In this document: positions 27,365 through 36,500 of the stretch, in pieces | Position numbering within the stretch: the stretch's first letter is position 1 | Layout: each line of letters begins with the position of its first letter | Assembly (NCBI GenBank): GCA_945861275.1 | Contig: CAMATZ010000004.1 | Location: 124,001 to 188,000, forward strand | Length of the DNA: 64,000 nt | From: Bordetella parapertussis | Lineage (GTDB): Bacteria > Pseudomonadota > Gammaproteobacteria > Burkholderiales > SG8-41 | Direction of reading: 5' to 3' | The notes under the pieces: model-generated | What the model saw: the letters and a program-made list of their open reading frames with translations, nothing else | What the model was told of the DNA's origin: nothing | The model's database searches: none | Position numbers and translations under genes: made by a program

Positions 27365-29269
27365 CTACTTTTCCTTCTTCTCGCTCAACTGTTCCTTGCG
27401 AATATTGATGTCGGCCTTCTGCTTCAGGCTGGCCAGTAATGCAGCGTTCTGCTCCTGACCTTGCGCCTGCTGCATCGCGGCGGCGAGACTCTTTTCTTTT
27501 TCCGCGTCCAGCTTTTCCGGATCTATGGTGCGCGTGATACGAATCAAGGCGTAACCCGCGGCGGTTTCCGCACCGGCATAGGCAGGCAACTTTGACACAT
27601 CGGTGCGTAAAATAAGTTTGCGCACATCGTCATGCAAGTCTTTTATCTGGCTTGAAAAATTAACCAGTTGCGGCGCACTCCAGGTCACCGTGGCAGGCTC
27701 ACCTTTACGCAGACTGGCCAGAGCGGCACGCCCTTCCTGCGCCGCCAGTTGGCCGGCGCGGCTGCGTGTCAGCTGGGCGACGATTGCAGCCTGCACTTCA
27801 TCAAACGGGCGCACCACGGCGGGCTTATGCTCCAGCAGGCGTGCTGCCACCAGCGTACCGGGCGCGACTTCAACCGCTTCGCTGTTGCGCTTGTTCTTCA
27901 GCACTTCATCCGAAAAAATGGCCTGCAACAATTTGGGATTGTTCAGGCGCATATCGCTCGCCGGCCCATTGCGCCCCATCCAGCCGCTCTGCAACACGCT
28001 GGATTTGGTGAACTCCGCCACCGCTTTGAGACTCTCCGACTGCTCAAACACCATATTGTTAAACTGCTCCGCCATCGCCGCGAATTCCTTGCCGGCACGC
28101 TGGCGTTTGAGGTCGGTTTCGATGGCCCCTTTCATGGCTTCGAACGAAGGCGGTTTGGTGGCCATAATGCCGGTGAGCTTGATGATGTGCAAACCGAATT
28201 CGGATTCCACCACGCCTGAAATATCCCCCACTTTCATGCTGAATGCCGCATCGGAAAACGGCTTCACCATATCGGCGCGCTTGAATGAACCCACGTCGCC
28301 GCCGTTGACCGCCGAGCCGGGGTCCTGCGAGTTGGCCTTGGCGATTTGCGCAAACGCCGCCGGTTTGGCTTTAATCTGCGCCAGCAGTTCCTCGGCGCGC
28401 GCCCTGGCCTTTTGTTTTTCTTCAGCCGATGCTTTGGCCTCCAGCGTGATCAGGATGTGACTGGCCTGACGCGCCTCTTGCCCGCTGCTGCGCTTGGCTT
28501 GCTCGTCAAAGACTTTTTTGACATCTTCCGGATCCACCGTTGTGGTTGGCAGCAGCGCATCGATGGTCAGCACCACGTATTCGACGCGCACCTGTTCCGG
28601 TGTGCGAAATTCGTCCTGCCGGCTGTCGTAATATTTTTTTGCGGCATCGCCGTCGACGCTGACCCTGGATTCAAAACTGCCCGGCAGCAAGATGGTCATG
28701 CTGACTTCACGCTGGGTTTCCATCAGTCGCGACAAACGCTGCACCACGCTGCGCGGCAGAAAATTCGAATCGCCATACGCATCGTTCACCTGCTGCAGCA
28801 CCAGGTCGCGCCGCAGACTGTTCTCGAATTCGACCGCGGTTTTACTGCGAACCCTGAGAAATTGCTCGTACATTTCATTCGAAAATTTGCCGTCCGCCTG
28901 AAACGCCGGCGCCTGCCCCAACAGCGCCTGCAATTGCTGATCGGTGGCGACCAGGCGCGAACGATCAGCGTACTGCAACAACAACCTCTGATGCACCAGT
29001 CCTTCGGCCACGCTAAAACGCATTTCCGGATTATCCAGCAGCGCGGGATCCATTTTTCCCCCGCTCATGTTTTGCAACATTTCCTGGCGCTCGCGCAGGG
29101 CAATGTTGAATTCCTGCTGATTGATCTTCTGTCCGTCCACCGAAGCCACCGGCGTACTGGCATCTGAACTACGGAAATAGGAATCTATGCCGAAAAATGC
29201 GAACGGCAGGGTGATCAGCGCCAGAATGATCTGGGCAAAGCGCTTATTATTTTGCAGCCAATCAAACAT
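27365..29269 (-). CDS. ppiD: Periplasmic peptidyl-prolyl isomerase / chaperone PpiD
   Basis: 634 residues. One N-terminal helix (FAQIILALITLPFAFFGIDS) anchors the protein in the inner membrane. A SurA-like N-terminal chaperone region follows. The parvulin domain has QASHILITLEAKAS, then QDPGSAVNGGDVGSFKRADM and SEFGLHIIKLTGI, and a long C-terminal region follows. It assists folding of exported proteins near the Sec translocon. In related genomes it follows hupB and tRNA genes; here a tRNA-Asp-like 3' half lies in that place. Confidence 0.94.
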   Translation of the reverse strand: MFDWLQNNKRFAQIILALITLPFAFFGIDSYFRSSDASTPVASVDGQKINQQEFNIALRERQEMLQNMSGGKMDPALLDNPEMRFSVAEGLVHQRLLLQYADRSRLVATDQQLQALLGQAPAFQADGKFSNEMYEQFLRVRSKTAVEFENSLRRDLVLQQVNDAYGDSNFLPRSVVQRLSRLMETQREVSMTILLPGSFESRVSVDGDAAKKYYDSRQDEFRTPEQVRVEYVVLTIDALLPTTTVDPEDVKKVFDEQAKRSSGQEARQASHILITLEAKASAEEKQKARARAEELLAQIKAKPAAFAQIAKANSQDPGSAVNGGDVGSFKRADMVKPFSDAAFSMKVGDISGVVESEFGLHIIKLTGIMATKPPSFEAMKGAIETDLKRQRAGKEFAAMAEQFNNMVFEQSESLKAVAEFTKSSVLQSGWMGRNGPASDMRLNNPKLLQAIFSDEVLKNKRNSEAVEVAPGTLVAARLLEHKPAVVRPFDEVQAAIVAQLTRSRAGQLAAQEGRAALASLRKGEPATVTWSAPQLVNFSSQIKDLHDDVRKLILRTDVSKLPAYAGAETAAGYALIRITRTIDPEKLDAEKEKSLAAAMQQAQGQEQNAALLASLKQKADINIRKEQLSEKKEK

Positions 29270-29286
29270 GATGCATTGCTCTCAAC

Positions 29287-29315
29287 AAAAAGGGCGAACC
29301 GCGGTTCGCCCTTTT
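29287..29315 (-). terminator. Bidirectional hairpin terminator upstream of ppiD
   Basis: AAAAGGGCGAACC and GGTTCGCCCTTTT form a perfect 13-bp stem around GC, with A and T tracts on either side. It would stop transcription from the minus-strand tRNA position before ppiD. Confidence 0.8.
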
Positions 29316-29322
29316 AACAGTA

Positions 29323-29373
29323 TTGGCGGAGTGGACACGACTCGAACCCGCGACCTCCGGCAGCACACGCCGG
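29323..29373 (-). pseudogene. 3' half of a tRNA-Asp-like gene
   Basis: Read on the minus strand, the sequence has an anticodon-stem-like CCGGC/GCCGG hairpin, a variable loop AGGTC, a T arm with GGGTTCGAGTC, an acceptor strand CCACTCC, discriminator G and CCA. This order and the G73-CCA end fit tRNA-Asp. The T stem has a mismatch, the loop does not read GTC, and no D arm or 5' acceptor strand follows; AT-rich sequence replaces them. It is non-functional. Its position just before ppiD matches where a tRNA-Asp gene is commonly found in betaproteobacteria. Confidence 0.65.
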
Positions 29374-29518
29374 GCATAAAATATATAGAAATCAAACAGT
29401 TACGAATTTCGAGCGATGATACCCGATTTTCACTGAAAACTCCAGAGCGCAGCGAACTGATAACAGCGCGCCGCCGGATTTCGCAGTTCTCACTTACCCC
29501 TGATGAATCCCTGTTCCC

Positions 29519-30595
29519 TTAATTTCCCAGGGACGTGGCGATCCCTAAAAGTTTAGCCGGGTTGTCGCACAATATCATTTCGCGTTCGCGATGCGTCAGG
29601 CCGGGAATGGATTCGACAAAATCGACAGGCTGCTTGACCGACATGGCCTGTGGAAAGTCGGTGCCGGTGACAATGCGGTCGACACCCACCAGATCGATGA
29701 GGTTGCGCATGATCTGCGGATGATGCGTGATCAGGTCGTAATAGAAGCGCCGCAGGTATTCTTCTGCGGGTTTCTTCATGTGCTTGAGCGTAGGACTGAC
29801 CTTGAACCCCAGTTCCATCCGTCCGATAAGCCAAGGGAAGGTGCCTCCTGCGTGCGGCAGGAAGACGTCGAGCTTGGGAAACGCGTCGAGCACGCCACCA
29901 CACATCAGGCTGGTAGCGGCGTAACCGGCTTCCTGCGGATTGCCGAGCGTGTTGATCATGAAATAATCTTTCATGCGCTCCGGGCCGGAGGGATACAGGT
30001 TGGTCAGAAACAGCGGCAAACCGAGCGCTTCGACCCTTTCGTAAATAGGCCAGAATTCTTTTTCGTGCAGGTTCTTGCCCAGGATGTGTTCGGCAATGAA
30101 CACCGCGCGCATGCAGGGGTGTTTGGCCATGCGCTCCAGTTCCTGCGCGGCGAGCTTGACGTCCTGCATCGGCAGGATAATGCAGCCGTAAAATCGATCC
30201 GGATACTTGCGGTGGGCCTCGACGCAGGCATCGTTGTGCGCGGCGGCCAGTTCAAGTCCGAAGCCCGCCGGCGCCCAGTACATCAGCGGGTTGGTCATCG
30301 ACAGCGCGTAGGTATCGCACTTGCGCTTTTCCATGTCGAGAATGATGTCGTCGAGATGGGTCATGGTCTTGCGCATCACCGAGCGCTGTGTGCAGTCGGG
30401 TACCGACACCACCACGGGATTGCCGTTCGAGTCCGCACCCATCACTGCGCCGTTGGCCGGACCTTTCTTGATCATCAGATCGACAAACGCCTGCGGATAC
30501 CAGTGCATATGGGCATCGATGACGCGGCGGTAGCGGCGCGCACCGGCGGTGTTTGCAGCGTTCTCACCGAGGGTCGGATAGCTTAGTTCGGACAA
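29519..30595 (-). CDS. Amidohydrolase of the ACMSD-like (amidohydrolase 2) family
   Basis: 358 residues. Metal ligands appear in VIDAHMHWYP (HxH), FLPHAGGTFPWLIGR (His) and VTGTDFPQ (Asp). This is the pattern of aminocarboxymuconate-semialdehyde decarboxylase and related hydrolases or decarboxylases acting on aromatic-derived acids. It is the first recognisable gene inside the tRNA-Asp remnant and runs in the same direction as two ketopantoate-reductase-like genes upstream. Exact substrate unknown. Confidence 0.85.
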   Translation of the reverse strand: MSELSYPTLGENAANTAGARRYRRVIDAHMHWYPQAFVDLMIKKGPANGAVMGADSNGNPVVVSVPDCTQRSVMRKTMTHLDDIILDMEKRKCDTYALSMTNPLMYWAPAGFGLELAAAHNDACVEAHRKYPDRFYGCIILPMQDVKLAAQELERMAKHPCMRAVFIAEHILGKNLHEKEFWPIYERVEALGLPLFLTNLYPSGPERMKDYFMINTLGNPQEAGYAATSLMCGGVLDAFPKLDVFLPHAGGTFPWLIGRMELGFKVSPTLKHMKKPAEEYLRRFYYDLITHHPQIMRNLIDLVGVDRIVTGTDFPQAMSVKQPVDFVESIPGLTHREREMILCDNPAKLLGIATSLGN

Positions 30596-30653
30596 AGCGT
30601 GCTCCTTTCGTGGACGAAGTGCATAGTAATAAAACGATTTTCATTGTTGCCTG

Positions 30654-31715
30654 CTAAATCAGCGCATCGATATGTTTCGGATCTTGCTTCAATTCTCCTC
30701 TATCGATACGACTGACCAGCGCGGTTAGCGCCGCGTGCGTGGGCGCCGGCACCCCAACCTCCGCGCCCTTCTCCGCCACCAGGCCATTGGTAAAGTCGAT
30801 CTCCGAACGCCGGCCCCTGGCCACATCGCGACCGACCGAAGATTGGGAAGGCTCGAGCAGCCTCAGCATCCAGGCGCTCAGACCGTCCTGCACCGACTTG
30901 AGGGCTGCGGCGTCGCCACGCGCTGCACCCACCCAGTCGTCGGGAATAATGCCAAGTATGCTTCCAAGCGCATAGCCCTGGGCACGCCCTACGGCAATGG
31001 CCTCGGCCGCCAGTTTTATGCCCAGGCGATGCGCGGCGCCGCGTTCGACGTATACGATACGGTTGTCGAGCCCGGTAGCGCCGAGCATGCCGTGGGTGAT
31101 GGTGTTGGCAGTGAGCTTGGTCCAGCGCTCACCCCATAAATTGGTGGTGACATTGGCGCTGTCTACGGCCCCCAGAATAGCCGCGAGTTCGGTTGCGCGC
31201 GTGGTCACCCTGCCGTGCACTTCTCCCACCCGGAACACGGTGTGTTTATCGCCGCCGGGCATTTGGTAGCGGCTGATGTGTGCAGGCTTGTAGCAGTTGA
31301 CACTGATGGTGCTGACGATGCATCCCACCGTCTTTCCCCAACCCGCAACGCTGGCGATGCGCTCTTCGTTGATACTGTTCTGCATGGAAACGATAAATCC
31401 CTGCGGCGACAAATACTGTTTGATCATCAGCGCCGCCCACTCGGTGTCGTAGGACTTGGTGCAGATGATGGCGATGTCGACTGGTTTGCGCACAAAACTT
31501 TGCACTTCATTTATGTGCAGTGCTTTAACCCGCACCACATGCTCGCCCTGCGAGCCGCCCAGATGCATACCATCGCGGTTGATCGCGTTCACATGCTCCG
31601 GCCACGGGTCGACCAGTGCGATGTCCTCGCCGGCGCGCGCCAGGTGCGCGCCCACATAGCCGCCGACCGCGCCGGCGCCTACGAAGACGATGTGTTTGTT
31701 GCTGTGCTTTTCCAT
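30654..31715 (-). CDS. Ketopantoate reductase family protein (copy 1)
   Basis: 353 residues. The NAD(P) loop is IVFVGAGAVGGYVGAHLARAG. Family residues are visible in CTKSYDTEWAAL, MQNSINEERIA (Asn/Glu) and ERWTKLTANTITHGMLGATG (Lys). It overlaps the 3' end of a paralogue by 37 bp. True PanE is usually near 300 residues, and tandem longer paralogues in catabolic islands often have other hydroxy- or oxo-acid substrates, so panE is not assigned. Confidence 0.82.
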   Translation of the reverse strand: MEKHSNKHIVFVGAGAVGGYVGAHLARAGEDIALVDPWPEHVNAINRDGMHLGGSQGEHVVRVKALHINEVQSFVRKPVDIAIICTKSYDTEWAALMIKQYLSPQGFIVSMQNSINEERIASVAGWGKTVGCIVSTISVNCYKPAHISRYQMPGGDKHTVFRVGEVHGRVTTRATELAAILGAVDSANVTTNLWGERWTKLTANTITHGMLGATGLDNRIVYVERGAAHRLGIKLAAEAIAVGRAQGYALGSILGIIPDDWVGAARGDAAALKSVQDGLSAWMLRLLEPSQSSVGRDVARGRRSEIDFTNGLVAEKGAEVGVPAPTHAALTALVSRIDRGELKQDPKHIDALI

Positions 31716-32782
31716 GTGTCCGCCTTGAGAAAACCCTCGAGATTGTGCATGCCGCGCTTGAGTTCACCGCGTTCAACCCGCTTTACCATGGCGGCCAGCG
31801 CTGCATGCGTGGGCGCCGGCTGCCCTGCCCGTTCACCCATCGCGGCGACATAGCCGCAGGTGTAATCGATCTCCGTGCGCCGCCCCTTGACCAGATCATG
31901 CCCGACGGAGCCGTAATGCGGTTCATGCGAACGCTCCATCCACTTACCCCACCCCGCCTCAATCTGACGCAACGCATCCGTATCACCGTCCGCCGCGGCA
32001 CACCACAAGGTTGCCGGCATGCGCAGTATCGCTTCGAGGTCGTGTCCCAGCGCCTGCGCCACGCGTATGGCCTCGCCCGCGCACTGGATGGCCAGCGCAC
32101 GTGTTTGGGCGCTCTGCATCAGCTGATGGTCGTGGATGCCGGTAGCACCAAGAATACCGTGATGCATCGAGTTGGTGACCAGCTTCGCCCATCGCTCACC
32201 CCACAAGTTGGTGGTCACCTTGGCGCTATCAACCGCGGAAAGTATTTCCGCGATTTCAAGCGCGCGTGGCGTGACACGCCCGTGCATTTCACCCACGCGA
32301 AAAACCGTATAGGCGTCGCCGCCCGGTGTGCGCGCCCGCTCGATCACGCCGGGCCCGGTGGCGCTCACGCTGATGGTGCTGGCGATGCAACCCATCGTTC
32401 TGTCGGCACCGACGATGGCGGCAATTTCATCCTCGTTGATGCTGTTTTGCACCGACACCACGCAACCGCTGGCGCGTAAGTACGGCTTGATCATTCTGGT
32501 GTTCCAGGCCGTGTCGTACGATTTGGTGCACACCAGCGCTATATCGATAGGATCGCGGATAAAAGCCTGCACCTGATGCAGGTGCAGCGCCTCGGCCGGA
32601 ATGACCAGCGATCCCAGCGGATCGCTGAGGCAGATGCCATGAGCGTTGATGTGTTCGACGTGTTCGGGCCAGCCATCCACCAGCGCCACCCGATAACCTG
32701 CATGCGTCAGGTAGCCGCCTATATAGCCACCCACCGCACCGGCGCCCAGCACCGCGATACGCAATTTTTTTAGATCAGTCAC
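31679..32782 (-). CDS. Ketopantoate reductase family protein (copy 2)
   Basis: 367 residues from a GTG at 32782 with AAGGAAG upstream. The NAD(P) loop is IAVLGAGAVGGYIGGYLTHAG, followed by CTKSYDTAWNTRM, VQNSINEDEIAAIVG and ERWAKLVTNSMHHGILGATG. It is clearly similar along its length to the downstream gene, which it overlaps, so the pair arose by tandem duplication. Function as for copy 1: reduction of a 2-oxo acid or the reverse reaction, substrate unknown. Confidence 0.8.
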   Translation of the reverse strand: MTDLKKLRIAVLGAGAVGGYIGGYLTHAGYRVALVDGWPEHVEHINAHGICLSDPLGSLVIPAEALHLHQVQAFIRDPIDIALVCTKSYDTAWNTRMIKPYLRASGCVVSVQNSINEDEIAAIVGADRTMGCIASTISVSATGPGVIERARTPGGDAYTVFRVGEMHGRVTPRALEIAEILSAVDSAKVTTNLWGERWAKLVTNSMHHGILGATGIHDHQLMQSAQTRALAIQCAGEAIRVAQALGHDLEAILRMPATLWCAAADGDTDALRQIEAGWGKWMERSHEPHYGSVGHDLVKGRRTEIDYTCGYVAAMGERAGQPAPTHAALAAMVKRVERGELKRGMHNLEGFLKADTWKSTATNTSSS

Positions 32783-32825
32783 GTTCTTTTTCTTCCTTAA
32801 TTCAGACCGCCCTTGCTGACAGCAT

Positions 32826-32885
32826 GTAGCGTGCGCTGTGCGCACGTTCCCGCACAGATGCCATCGTGCGCACAGCGCACGCTAC
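32826..32885. repeat. Perfect 21-bp inverted repeat
   Basis: Arms 32826-32846 (starting GTAGCGTGCGCTGTGCGCAC) and 32865-32885 are exact inverse copies around an 18-bp spacer. It has the look of a dispersed intergenic palindrome and directly abuts a Bug gene remnant. Confidence 0.85.
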
Positions 32886-32957
32886 TCAATTCGGCTTCAG
32901 GCCGATGTCCTTGATCACCTTGGCGTATGCCGCTCGTTGAAAAGTATGCCTATACGC
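32886..32957 (-). pseudogene. Last codons of a lost Bug/TctC receptor gene
   Basis: On the minus strand the frame ends FQRAAYAKVIKDIGLKPN then TGA at 32886-32888. This is the typical Bug-family C-terminus (KxAKVIKDxGIKP-stop). No further homology is seen upstream, so the rest of the gene has been deleted. Confidence 0.7.
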
Positions 32958-32978
32958 TCCCGGAACATGAAGTGCGGA

Positions 32979-33218
32979 TTATGCGACGTTCTGCATTTTG
33001 TTGGCGTAGTCACGGCCAGACGTTGGTGGCGGCAGCGATTTTCCGTCCTGGTGATAAAGAACGATTGCTTCTTCAAGGATTTGGCACAGTTCGTTAAACA
33101 CGGCCTTTTCATCCTGACCGTGGCATCCCCCATAGATCAAACCCGGGGAGCTTCCGACGAAACATTGATCTTCTTCAGACCACTCGACGATTTTTGCGTA
33201 CCTTGTACTTTCATTCAT
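32979..33218 (-). CDS. HicB-like antitoxin, apparently orphan
   Basis: 79 residues from ATG 33218, with GAGGAG nine bases upstream. YAKIVEWSEEDQCFVGSSPG followed by GCHGQDEKAVFNELCQILEE matches the HicB partial RNase H-like fold. No DNA-binding tail is present, and no intact HicA toxin gene is seen on either side. Confidence 0.75.
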   Translation of the reverse strand: MNESTRYAKIVEWSEEDQCFVGSSPGLIYGGCHGQDEKAVFNELCQILEEAIVLYHQDGKSLPPPTSGRDYANKMQNVA

Positions 33219-33581
33219 GGCTTCAACTCCTCAATACCGAGTTTTACAGCGCGGCTTTGGTAATGTTTTGCATCTTCACCAAGCTGCTAAAAATGTAGTC
33301 GCACAATCAATGTTGATCATAGAATTCGCTGCTAAAATATCCAAGAGATTATTACAATAACTCATTATAAAACAATAGCTTACAAATTATTTCAGTAATT
33401 TCAATACAACTAAGTTTAAAATGAAAGGCGATGGCGGTGCGCCAGCGAAAGCATAGCCGAAATCCACTCCGATCACACGGCGCCTTATCCTTTCTTTCGT
33501 TCTGGTTTCGGCCATCGAATTCCGGTATGCCCTACTCGATGCTATAAGAGCACACGCAGCACTTGCCGTTTTGGAGTAGCA
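33219..33581. other. AT-rich intergenic region before the fused exporter
   Basis: About 360 bases without a gene that I recognise. At 33364-33386 it holds ATTATAAAACAATAGCTTAC, related to the core of the AT-rich direct repeats at 17.7 and 22.5 kb. The ribosome site TTGGAG of the next gene is at 33571-33576. Confidence 0.55.
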
Positions 33582-36500
33582 ATGTATTTTGACCTACAGC
33601 TCTGGCGAATGACCGAAGGTTTGCGCGGACGCATCGCTCTTGCCGTGGTGCTGGGATTGTTCGCGCTGGCCGCGGGCATTGCGCGTTTCGCATTTCTGGG
33701 CTGGCTGCTCGCCTTGGTGTTCCAGGGTGCGCCATTCAGCCAGCTGGCACTGCCGCTCACCTGCATCGCGTTTGCGATCGTCCTGCGCGCGCTGCTCGAG
33801 CAAACGCGAATCATGGTGGCACACCGCACCGCGGCGCGGGTTCAGGAAACACTGCGCGGGCGCCTCTACGACAAGATCGTCACGCTCGGTCCCGGCTGGT
33901 TCGCGGGCGAACGCACCGGCGGCGTGATGCTATCGATGGTCGATGGCGTTGAACAGTTGCAAACTTTTTTCGGCCAGTACCTGCCGCAAGTGATGATCTC
34001 GGCGTGCGCACCGTTCGCCATTTTCGCCTTCATGCTGTGGTGGGACCTGCCGGTGGCGAGCGTGATGCTCGCGGCGGCCATATTCACGCTCATCCTGCCC
34101 GCCTTCGTGCACCGCCGGAACCAGCGCGCGGCGATCGCGCGGCAAAGGGCGTTCAAGGCCTATGGCGAAGAATTCCTCGACGCCATGCAGGGCTTGCCAA
34201 CCTTGAAGGCCTTCGGCCAGGGCAAGGCGTATGGCCGCATGCTGGCAAAAAAAGCGCGCGCGCTTTCCGACGAGACTATGTGGGTGCTCGCCGCCAGCAT
34301 ACTCACGCGTGGCTTCACGGATCTGGGTATGGCGCTCGGCGCGGCCCTCGCTCTGGCGCTGGGGGCTTATCGCGTGACGCAGGGCTTGATGGGCATGGAA
34401 GCACTGCTGGTCATACTCATGGCCGGCACTGAGATCTTTCGCCCGCTGCGTGATTTGCGCACCGTACTGCATCAGGGCATGACCGGCCAATCCGCAGCGG
34501 CGGGAATACGCGCGCTGCTCGGCGAGCAGGGAAATGCGCCGGCGGGCGGTGCTACCACCATCGCCGAACCCAGCCGGCAGCCGTCGATCTCGTTCGAACA
34601 GGTACGTTTTGCTTACCCCGGTGTGCGCAATGCTGCGCTTGAAGACCTGAGCTTTACAGTGGCGCCGGGCGAGCGGGTGGGCATCGTTGGGCCGAGTGGC
34701 GCCGGCAAGTCGTCTATCGTGCGCCTGCTGTTGCGCGCCTACGATCCGCAGTCGGGAAGCGTGCGTATCGGCGCTCACGATCTGCGCGGCCTCGACCCGG
34801 AACAGGTACGCCAGCAGATTGCCGTGGTGGCGCAGGATACCTATCTCTTCTACGGCACTATCGATGACAATCTGCGGCTGGGCCGGCCCGATGCAAGCGT
34901 GCAAGAGGTCGAGGCGGCTGCGCGTGCCGCCAACGCGCACGACTTTATTCAGGCGCTGCCCGACGGTTATCAAACGATGATCGGCGAACGCGGCACACGC
35001 TTGTCCGGCGGCCAGCGCCAGCGTCTGGCGATTGCGCGGGCGGTGCTGCGTGACGCGCCCATACTCATACTGGATGAAGCGCTGTCCTCCGTCGATGCGG
35101 AGAACGAAGCATTGATTCAGGAGGCGCTCGACCGACTGATGCGCGGCCGCACCACACTGATCCTCGCGCATCGCTTATCCAGTGTGATCGATGCCGACCG
35201 GATACTGGTGCTCGAAGGTGGACGCGTCGTGCAAAGCGGCCGGCACGATGAGCTGATCCACCGCGACGGACCGTATCGCCGCCTCATGGGTTCGCAGGCG
35301 ACGAATGAAAAGCGTAGTGCCTTGAATATCGCGGACCTCGAAATCGCGTTTGATGTGATAGCAGATCGCGCCAAGCCAGCGACGAGTGCTGAAAGTCACG
35401 ATGAAACCCGCATCGAAGTCCGCGATATTGGTAGCGACGCGGCGGTGGTCGGTTGGCGCGATACTATTTTCATGCTGATGCGCGTGATTCGCCCCTGGTG
35501 GCGGCAGCTTACGGTAACTGTAGTCTGCGGCATCGGCCGCGTCGCTGCTTTCATCGGCGTCGGAATTCTGGGCGCACTCATCATTGCGGCGGTCAAAGAC
35601 GGTGCTTCCACGCAAGCGCTGGTGATCGCGCTGCTCATCGTCGCGCCGCTGGCTGGGTTGCTGCACTGGCTCGAATCGTGGCTCGCCCACGACATGGCGT
35701 ATCGGTTGCTGGCGGAGATGCGCATCGATCTTTTCGTCAAGCTCGAAGCGCTAGCGCCGGCATACCTGCTGGAACGCCGCTCCGGCGACCTGGTGGCGCT
35801 GGCGACCCAGGATGTCGAGACCGTGGAGTATTTCTTTGCGCACACCGTGGCACCGGCCTTTGTGGCGCTGCTGGTGCCCGCTGCGGTGCTGGCGATGCTG
35901 GGCATGACGGCGTGGCCCCTCGCCGTCGCCCTGCTGCCGTTCCTCGCGTACGCGGCTCTCACGCCCGTGCTCGGCCGGCGGCGCATCGATGACCTGGGGT
36001 CACAGGCGCGCGCGGCGCTGGGACAACTCGGCGCGCATGTCACCGAGACCATCCAGGGGCTATCCGATCTGATCGCGTTTCAGGCAACGGCGCGACGGCG
36101 CGCGGAGTTCATGACGCTGGTGCGCCATTACCAGGAAACACGGCTTGCGCTGCTCGATGATCTGGCGCGGCAAAGCGAAAAACTGGAGCTCGCGACGGGC
36201 CTGGGCGGATTAGCGATTGCGATAGTGGGCGCCCATGCCGTGGCAAGCGGCTGGATCGCACCGACGTTGCTGCCGCTGCTCATCCTCATTTCCGTAGCCG
36301 CGTTTCTGCCGATATCGGAGATCGCGCAGGTCGGCCGCCAACTCGCGGACACCATCGCCTCGACCCGGCGGCTGCACGTCGTGCACGCCGAACCGGTGCG
36401 TATTGCCGATGGTCCGCTCGAACCATCCATGCCTGACGGCGGCTCTTCGCTGCAGTTTGACCAGGTGCGCTTCACCTACCCGCGGCGGGCAAGACCGGCG

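Noticed and set aside
29323-29373. A functional tRNA gene
   Set aside because: There is no D arm or 5' acceptor strand, the T stem is mismatched, and the anticodon loop does not fit the acceptor identity.
31679-32782. Assigning panE to either ketopantoate-reductase-like gene
   Set aside because: Both are longer than the usual enzyme, tandem and in a catabolic context, so the biosynthetic role is not supported.
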